From positions 60,942 to 124,941 of the forward strand of contig NZ_FPJO01000022.1 in NCBI RefSeq assembly GCF_900119365.1: 64,000 nucleotides of DNA. Direction: 5' to 3'. A program made the translations under genes and the position numbers. The notes beneath the pieces are model-generated. The model saw only the letters and a list, made by a program, of their open reading frames with translations, was not told the origin of the DNA and searched no databases. Positions within the stretch are counted from its first letter, which is position 1. Every line of letters starts with the position of its first letter. The stretch is from Streptomyces atratus. GTDB lineage: Bacteria; Actinomycetota; Actinomycetes; Streptomycetales; Streptomycetaceae. Below, piece after piece: positions 59,581 to 64,000 of this stretch.

Positions 59581-59811
59581 TCATCCGGGAGGGAGAACGA
59601 CTCCGACGGAAGCCGACTCACCAGGCAGGCATCCTTCACGGTGGCAGCTGCACGCGCAACGCAGGTACTCGACCGGTGTCTCGCCGGGACTGATGCGGAT
59701 GATCTGTTCGCCGTGGCAGAGCCGGTGTGCGTCGGGCCATCCGCTGCTTGCAGCCCTGCACTCCGGTGAGCGGTACGGGGTACTGGAACCCAGTCGGGTC
59801 GCAGCACTCAT
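59581..59811 (-). CDS. Small Cys-containing protein, third gene of a coupled triad
   Basis: A 76-residue frame. Its ATG (59811-59809) overlaps the previous gene's stop (ATGA). Centre and end carry cysteines: SPECRAASSG, HRLCHGEQIIRISPGETPVE and YLRCACSCHREGC, which may form a zinc site. No family is firmly recognised. Confidence comes from the chain of two coupled overlaps with its neighbours rather than from homology. Confidence 0.5.
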   Translation of the reverse strand: MSAATRLGSSTPYRSPECRAASSGWPDAHRLCHGEQIIRISPGETPVEYLRCACSCHREGCLPGESASVGVVLPPG

Positions 59812-59996
59812 GATCGACGTGCGCCCGAGTCATGCTCTGGCGAGCTTGGGGGAACTCCATCTGCCCGAGAGGCCGTGGACGGGGCGCATCCCGGATGGGC
59901 GTGGACATTGGCCCGTGCTCCGCTCATCGAGAAGCCGTCGCCGACCACCTCGGCCTCGCCGATGATGACTTCCTGGCAGCGGCAGCAGATCTTCAT
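59808..59996 (-). CDS. Small zinc-ribbon-like protein, second gene of a coupled triad
   Basis: A 62-residue protein starting MKICCRCQEVIIGEAEVV, then DGFSMSGARANVHAHPGC. The CxxC start and later His/Cys fit a small zinc-binding fold similar to hypothetical proteins found in Streptomyces mobile regions. Its ATG (59996) overlaps the stop of the first gene and its stop overlaps the third gene's start, both as ATGA. Function unknown. Confidence 0.55.
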   Translation of the reverse strand: MKICCRCQEVIIGEAEVVGDGFSMSGARANVHAHPGCAPSTASRADGVPPSSPEHDSGARRS

Positions 59997-60289
59997 GATG
60001 CCGCTCGCTTCCCGCAGGCGTTGCAACAGCGGGGGAACCAGACAGTGGTGCAATCGTGACCGCCCCTATGCCTCGGACCAAGGCTCACCGCCGTGTGCGG
60101 GGTCAGGGTGACATCGCACCACACGCAGTGTGTGCCGCGCTGCTGGGCCTGCGAGAGGTAGTCAGGGTCCGGAAGCATCCTGGATCCGCGCGTATCGCTG
60201 TTCGCCTTGTAGGTGTCCACGCACTGACAGTCCCAAGCGTGGGAGCCTGACGGGAGACGACAACCTATGACACGGAGTTGATCACGCAC
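59993..60289 (-). CDS. Small Cys/His-rich protein, first gene of a coupled triad
   Basis: A 98-residue frame with a probable zinc region (THCVWCDVTL, HRGGHDCTTVW, FPRCCNACGK) and an earlier CQCVDTYKANSDTRG segment. The GTG at 60289 is uncertain because it lies inside the start of the rightward SLOG-like gene; a start further inside is possible. It reads into the second gene through an ATGA overlap. No function can be assigned. Confidence 0.5.
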   Translation of the reverse strand: MRDQLRVIGCRLPSGSHAWDCQCVDTYKANSDTRGSRMLPDPDYLSQAQQRGTHCVWCDVTLTPHTAVSLGPRHRGGHDCTTVWFPRCCNACGKRAAS

Positions 60290-60736
60290 GCCGTGGCGAT
60301 CACGGGCACTCGGTCAACGGATCACCGGCCGCGAGACGAGTACATGGCGCTCTTCGCCACGTACCTCGGTGCATTCATGCACAGCACCTTCTACATCGGT
60401 GGTGCGAAGGGAATTGATTCATGGACCTTGCTGTGGCTGGCGGACAGTACATCCGCGGACATCACGATCGTCGTTCCGGGCACAGCTGCCCAGCAGCCGG
60501 AAGAGGCTCAGCAGGCCATCTCCCGTGCCCGCAAGGGCAACCGCATCAAGGAGATCGTTGAACTCGGAGCTCCTCATCTGTCCGTCAAGGCGTACCACGC
60601 ACGGAACCGATGGATGGTCGATCGGTCCGCACTGACGATTGGGTTTCCTCACGCGACTGAGCCGTCATCGGGTACGTGGCAAACCATCAACTACACAGCA
60701 GATCAGGGGAAGCCGCGGCTGATCATCCCCGTCTAG
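60278..60736 (+). CDS. SLOG/DprA-like Rossmann nucleotide-binding protein
   Basis: A 152-residue protein. The fold is suggested by AVAITGTRSTD (first strand and phosphate loop), YIGGAKGIDSWTLLWLADS (the DprA/SLOG GG..GxD signature), TIVVPGTAAQQPEEA and YHARNRWMVDRSALTIGF (the RN.W.A.-type segment). SLOG proteins sense or process nucleotide ligands and often sit in toxin or phage-defence neighbourhoods. The start is unclear: TTG 60278, GTG 60293 or ATG 60344. GGAG lies directly before the TTG. Confidence 0.68.
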   Translation: MITHAVAITGTRSTDHRPRDEYMALFATYLGAFMHSTFYIGGAKGIDSWTLLWLADSTSADITIVVPGTAAQQPEEAQQAISRARKGNRIKEIVELGAPHLSVKAYHARNRWMVDRSALTIGFPHATEPSSGTWQTINYTADQGKPRLIIPV

Positions 60737-60761
60737 CGCCGGTCTGCGTCACGATGACGGA

Positions 60762-61475
60762 ATGGACAACTCAACCGCGGGCGCGGCGGCGCTGAAGAGG
60801 CTGAGGGTCGGCGGGGCCTGTCCCTGGCCGACATGGCACGGGCTCTGACGCAGATCGCTCAGGGCCTGGACATGCCCAGGCTGCCGCAGGTAGCGAGTGT
60901 CCAGCGCTCGGTCGCGCGATGGGAGTCGAAGTCGCCGACGATGCCGGACGAGCGCTATCAATTTGGACTCGGAGACCGTCGCCGGGCGTCTGGTCCGTGC
61001 GCGAGCGCATGCACTGCAGGCGGAAGTCGCTGCTCGGTCGGGTCAAGGCCGGCAATCCGGCGCGGCGCTTGGACTGGCCTGGTACGACATCGAGCGGCAG
61101 TCCCCCGACGACCCCCTGCCCGGCGCGTTCTCTGCGGAGTACCTGCGCGGCTTCGAGGGTGTGTGCCAGCTGTACGTGGGTGATCCGGCCGTCGCGCACG
61201 ATCAGTTCGCGGCCTCGGTCGGCTCTCTCGGATCCCCTCGGCAAAAGGTGCAGCGCGTCATCGTCACAACGGATCAAGCGCTGGCGAGGATCCGGCTCGG
61301 CGGGCCGCATGCTGCAGCCGATCTGCTGCACGAATGCATCACGGCGGCGGCTTCAACGGGTGGGCGGGTGCCAATGATCCGCTTGTGGAGGGCTCGTCAG
61401 GAGCTTCGACCGTGGCGTCACGAGGGCTTTGTCTCGGATCTAGATGACCAGCTCCTGGATGTCCTCGGCCGGTAG
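60762..61475 (+). pseudogene. Broken XRE regulator with TPR-like C-terminal part
   Basis: Pieces of one gene appear in different frames. An XRE-type helix-turn-helix (LSLADMARALTQIAQGLDMP, then VQRSVARWESKSPTMPDERY) covers about 60815-60960. From about 60965 the frame at 60897 continues with VAGRLVRARAHALQAEVAAR, GFEGVCQLYVGDPAVAHDQF and AAADLLHECITAAASTGGRV to the stop at 61475. The family normally has ~150-200 residues between these parts. A frameshift near 60805 and an internal loss near 60960 explain the pattern. It ends directly against the convergent immunity-like gene. Confidence 0.65.
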
Positions 61476-62120
61476 CTATTTGTTCTGGTGCTGGGTCTGA
61501 CCCGCCAAAACAGTGCTGCCGTCGGCGAATTTGAATTCCAAGATTCTTGACAACATTCGAGAGTAGGAGGTGAATGCAGGCTGACTTTCTTCCTCCAGTG
61601 ATTCGCCATTGAAGGACATGTCCCAGTAGTCAGCTCCTGAGAACTCATGGATTCTTCCATCGCTCGGATCTCTCAGGTTGATCGCAAGGTAAGACTGATC
61701 CGTTCCGAACCATGTTGCAATAGGGTACAGGCCTGCCTTATCAATGAAGAGATCCCTGTCGTCATCTCCCATGACCCCAATCTTCAATTGATACCATTGG
61801 ATTTCTCCCGAGTCGGACATGCTGCAGTCATAGTCGGGCTCCTCGAATCGGACAAGAGTGGGCGGGTGGGTGAGGGTAGGGGAATGAATGAAGGCAAGAA
61901 CCTGTCGGATTTCGTGGAACCAGCGAGGGATCTGTACTCGGTCTTCTCTTTCGTGTCGAATGATTTCTTCTGGAGCATTCCGGAAGAAAGAAAGGTTTGG
62001 GTAGTTCGTGATAAATTTCTTAAGATTTCCTTTGTCTTCAGTGTGAAGTGGCGAGGTGGAGATCCAGTGGATCGCATCCCGGTAACTGCCGATTAGTTCG
62101 GAAGGTGTTCCTGAGCTCAT
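61476..62120 (-). CDS. Probable immunity protein (SUKH/SMI1-like) paired with the toxin
   Basis: A 214-residue acidic cytosolic protein. QIPRWFHEIRQVLAFIHS and PIATWFGTDQSYLAINLRDP with GRIHEFSGADYW resemble the SMI1/KNR4 (SUKH) immunity fold, one of the commonest partners of nuclease toxins; the match is not strong. ATG 62120 is nine bases downstream of the toxin stop, with a GAGG about five bases upstream. GC is low (29 of 60 in 61501-61560), unlike the rest of the window. Placement directly after a toxin-like C-terminus is the main evidence. Confidence 0.65.
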   Translation of the reverse strand: MSSGTPSELIGSYRDAIHWISTSPLHTEDKGNLKKFITNYPNLSFFRNAPEEIIRHEREDRVQIPRWFHEIRQVLAFIHSPTLTHPPTLVRFEEPDYDCSMSDSGEIQWYQLKIGVMGDDDRDLFIDKAGLYPIATWFGTDQSYLAINLRDPSDGRIHEFSGADYWDMSFNGESLEEESQPAFTSYSRMLSRILEFKFADGSTVLAGQTQHQNK

Positions 62121-62129
62121 GCCAGGTCC

Positions 62130-64000
62130 TCACTCGATCAGTGTGTCAATCTTGTCGATGATCTGCGCGTAGTTCCCTTGCTGTCGAGTCGCAGTTATCT
62201 GTTCCCCGTTTTTGTCCAGGCATTCCGGGTGTACATCATGTGGGTAGGATCGATTTCCGTCCCATATCCACCTCTCTGCCACGGTCTTCAGGTTGCTTGC
62301 GACTCCGGATATGTCGCTGGCGTTATTGAATACGTTTCGTGCCGCGTTGTGGAATTTTGATTCATATTTTGTCTGCTGATCCCCTTTGTAATAAACGGCC
62401 CCTACATGTCCGGTGGGAATGGAGAACTTCTTTCTGGTTCCGCCTATGGTTTCTTCGCCGACTCTCGGGGGAGCCTCGGTCAGGTTGTGGAATACGAGCA
62501 GGGAGGTGTCGCTGCGCAAGTCGTTGTGATCGTCAATCCATTTCTCTCCAGCAACAACACTCTCCGCGTTCTGGGCGCGATCGAGAACGATCAAAATGTA
62601 GTCGCTCGGAATCCACTCGTGATGACCTGGCGTTGCATCCCGGAACCTTTTCTTGATGAATCCTCGTGCCTGGCTGTATGGTTTCTTGTCCCATGCCTTT
62701 TTGAAGAAGTCCATGTCTACCTTTATTTTGGAACCTTCGTACTCCACCATCTCGTGGCCGTTCTTTGCCAGCTTCTTCAGGAAAGGGACGATGTCGGCTG
62801 CCCCGGGTATGGCCTTTCTGAGAATCAGTTTGTAATCCTTGCTTGTCAGTTCCACCGTTGCCTGGGCCACGGGCGTGGGCGGACTCGCTTTTGCGATGAC
62901 GGAAAACTTCTCTGGATCCCCTCCTGAAGATTCCGTGTGAAGTTGTTTGAGTCCCCTCGGGCGCAGAGTATCCAGGGTCTTGGTGACTATCGTGTCCAGA
63001 GCATATTTGGTCGGTAGTGGCTTGGTTGTCTGTTTAGCGAGTTGATCCTTTGCTTCCTTTTTTACGTCCAAGCTCCTTTCGGTTTCCTTTCCTTCGTCTT
63101 CTTTCTTTTTGTCGCCTCTCTTGTCATTTCCTCTGAGTTTGTTCCAGAGGGCCTTGCCCTTCTTGGCAATGAAGTTGACGATTTTGTCGATGGCGCGGTT
63201 GACGGGTCGGGAGACGGCGTGGAAGACGGATTTGACCTTGTTGGCGAGGGAGCCGATGCCGAGGAGTGAGGCGAGGAAGCCGATCAGCAGTGGGACGCTT
63301 GCCGCCAGGGCGGCCTCGACCATCTTCGGGACACCTGCCGAGCCGCCGTTGGCGATGGCGATGACCGCGTCCAGGACGGCGTTGACGAATTCGACGATCT
63401 GGGCGCCCTGGTTCACGATGAACGTGACGATGTCGATGATTCCCTTGACCGCGCGGACGAAGGCGGAGGCGGGGTTGAGGAGGGAGATGATCCAGGTGAT
63501 CCCGGCGATGAGGACGGTGGGTATCAGGTAGCTGGTGAGTTTTTCGAGGATGGTGGCTTTGATGTCGCCGGCCTCGGTTTCGATTTCCTTGACGGCGCCT
63601 GCGGGGCCCTCGGTGGCGAGTTTCTTCGCGACGGGGACGGAGGTTTCGACGGCGGTCATGGCCTGGTCGGGGATGCCCTTGCGGGTGATGCGGGCGCGGA
63701 TGTTGTCCCAGGTCAGGCCGAGGAGGGAGGCGATGAGCTGGATGATGCCCTTGAGGTCGAACTTCTGGGGGAGTTCGAGACCCGCCTTGACCGCGGTGCC
63801 CAGCAGCCAGGACACGACGCCGGTCTTGAGGTGGGTGGCGATGTTGGTGACGAAGAGCTGAAGCCCCGCGCCGACCGCCTTGACGAGGTTGCCCAGGAAC
63901 CCGATGGGGTCCTTGATGATCTTCATGATCGCGGAGGCGGCCTTGGCGAGGATGCCGAGCAGGAGGTTCTTGAGTTCGTTGATCGTCTTGAGGGCGCCGA
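62130..64000 (-). CDS. C-terminal part of a large polymorphic-toxin/eCIS-effector-like protein, 5' end off the window
   Basis: At least 623 codons, reading off the right edge. The upstream part (63130-64000) has several hydrophobic or amphipathic helical segments (LTSYLIPTVLIAGITWIISL, AALAASVPLLIGFLASLLGI) and normal-to-high GC. A basic linker (KALWNKLRGNDKRGDKKKED) follows. The C-terminal ~300 residues are AT-rich and hold a likely toxin tip: GHHEWIPSDYILIVLDRAQN, WIDDHNDLRSDTSLLVFHNL and FHNAARNVFNN. The GHH and nearby His/Asp residues suggest an HNH/Endo VII-type nuclease (uncertain). Its 3' neighbour is an immunity-like gene. The 5' domains, possibly DUF4157, are not visible. Confidence 0.72.
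   Translation of the reverse strand, partial: GALKTINELKNLLLGILAKAASAIMKIIKDPIGFLGNLVKAVGAGLQLFVTNIATHLKTGVVSWLLGTAVKAGLELPQKFDLKGIIQLIASLLGLTWDNIRARITRKGIPDQAMTAVETSVPVAKKLATEGPAGAVKEIETEAGDIKATILEKLTSYLIPTVLIAGITWIISLLNPASAFVRAVKGIIDIVTFIVNQGAQIVEFVNAVLDAVIAIANGGSAGVPKMVEAALAASVPLLIGFLASLLGIGSLANKVKSVFHAVSRPVNRAIDKIVNFIAKKGKALWNKLRGNDKRGDKKKEDEGKETERSLDVKKEAKDQLAKQTTKPLPTKYALDTIVTKTLDTLRPRGLKQLHTESSGGDPEKFSVIAKASPPTPVAQATVELTSKDYKLILRKAIPGAADIVPFLKKLAKNGHEMVEYEGSKIKVDMDFFKKAWDKKPYSQARGFIKKRFRDATPGHHEWIPSDYILIVLDRAQNAESVVAGEKWIDDHNDLRSDTSLLVFHNLTEAPPRVGEETIGGTRKKFSIPTGHVGAVYYKGDQQTKYESKFHNAARNVFNNASDISGVASNLKTVAERWIWDGNRSYPHDVHPECLDKNGEQITATRQQGNYAQIIDKIDTLIE

Noticed and set aside
59422..64000. 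An integrative element inserted at a tRNA
   Set aside because: No tRNA gene, integrase or attachment repeat is present near this AT-rich region, so the mode of acquisition cannot be stated.

Overview
The window reads as an interior stretch of a Streptomyces chromosome. It is GC-rich with strong third-position GC bias, many starts are GTG, genes overlap by ATGA or GTGA, and it carries the developmental sigma factors SigN and SigF beside tadA, upp and a LytR_C-domain protein. From memory (not checked), the order of the first 47 kb resembles the S. coelicolor SCO397x-SCO404x region. Four tRNA genes are present: Ser(UGA), Ser(GCU), Arg(ACG) and Ser(CGA). No rRNA, CRISPR array or insertion sequence was seen.

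Layout. 1-12.5 kb: housekeeping and regulatory genes (aminopeptidase P, PP2C phosphatase, DUF5926, anti-sigma-type ATPase, GDPD, HtrA protease, orphan peptide-binding lipoprotein) and two prim-pol paralogues, one of which looks catalytically dead. 13.3-18.2 kb: a five-gene coupled operon matching the mycobacterial igr set (ChsE2, ChsH2, ChsE1, ChsH1, Ltp2) behind a TetR-type palindrome. This set removes the last three-carbon piece of a steroid side chain. 18.4-25.4 kb: an ECF sigma factor with a His-rich N-terminus, an acyl-CoA ligase with its own operator, a very long degenerate hybrid sensor protein and a subtilisin-inhibitor-like protein. 25.6-34.3 kb: tRNAs, a DUF11 protein, DUF2797, an amidohydrolase, and a response regulator whose kinase has been cut off by a deletion that also truncated a convergent phosphatase gene. 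An MFS/TetR pair and an F420-enzyme remnant follow. 34.3-38.5 kb: a MarR-controlled MFS exporter fused to beta-sandwich repeats, with a YceI protein carrying the same module. 39-46.9 kb: sigN, sigF and conserved genes.

46.9-64 kb is the accessory part. It has a HerA-type gene collapsed by internal deletion, then a group of extracellular contractile injection system (eCIS) accessory genes: a DUF4157 protein, a membrane protein, a LuxR regulator, a VWA/HYR/DUF11 surface protein, a DUF4255 protein and an AAA+ ATPase. No sheath, tube or baseplate gene lies in the window. A PIN/antitoxin pair and a hydrolase-P450 pair come next. Then comes a lower-GC zone with a truncated XRE antitoxin, three translationally coupled small Cys-rich genes, a SLOG-like protein, a broken XRE regulator, an immunity-like protein and the C-terminal part of a large toxin-like protein running off the right edge. 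The toxin tip and its partner are AT-rich while the upstream part of the toxin gene keeps a higher GC, the usual signature of polymorphic-toxin tip exchange.

Three independent deletion scars (31.05, 34.05 and 47.17 kb) and two related long inverted-repeat elements (35.3 and 39.3 kb) are the structural surprises. All calls are by eye from translation and motifs; no database search was run.
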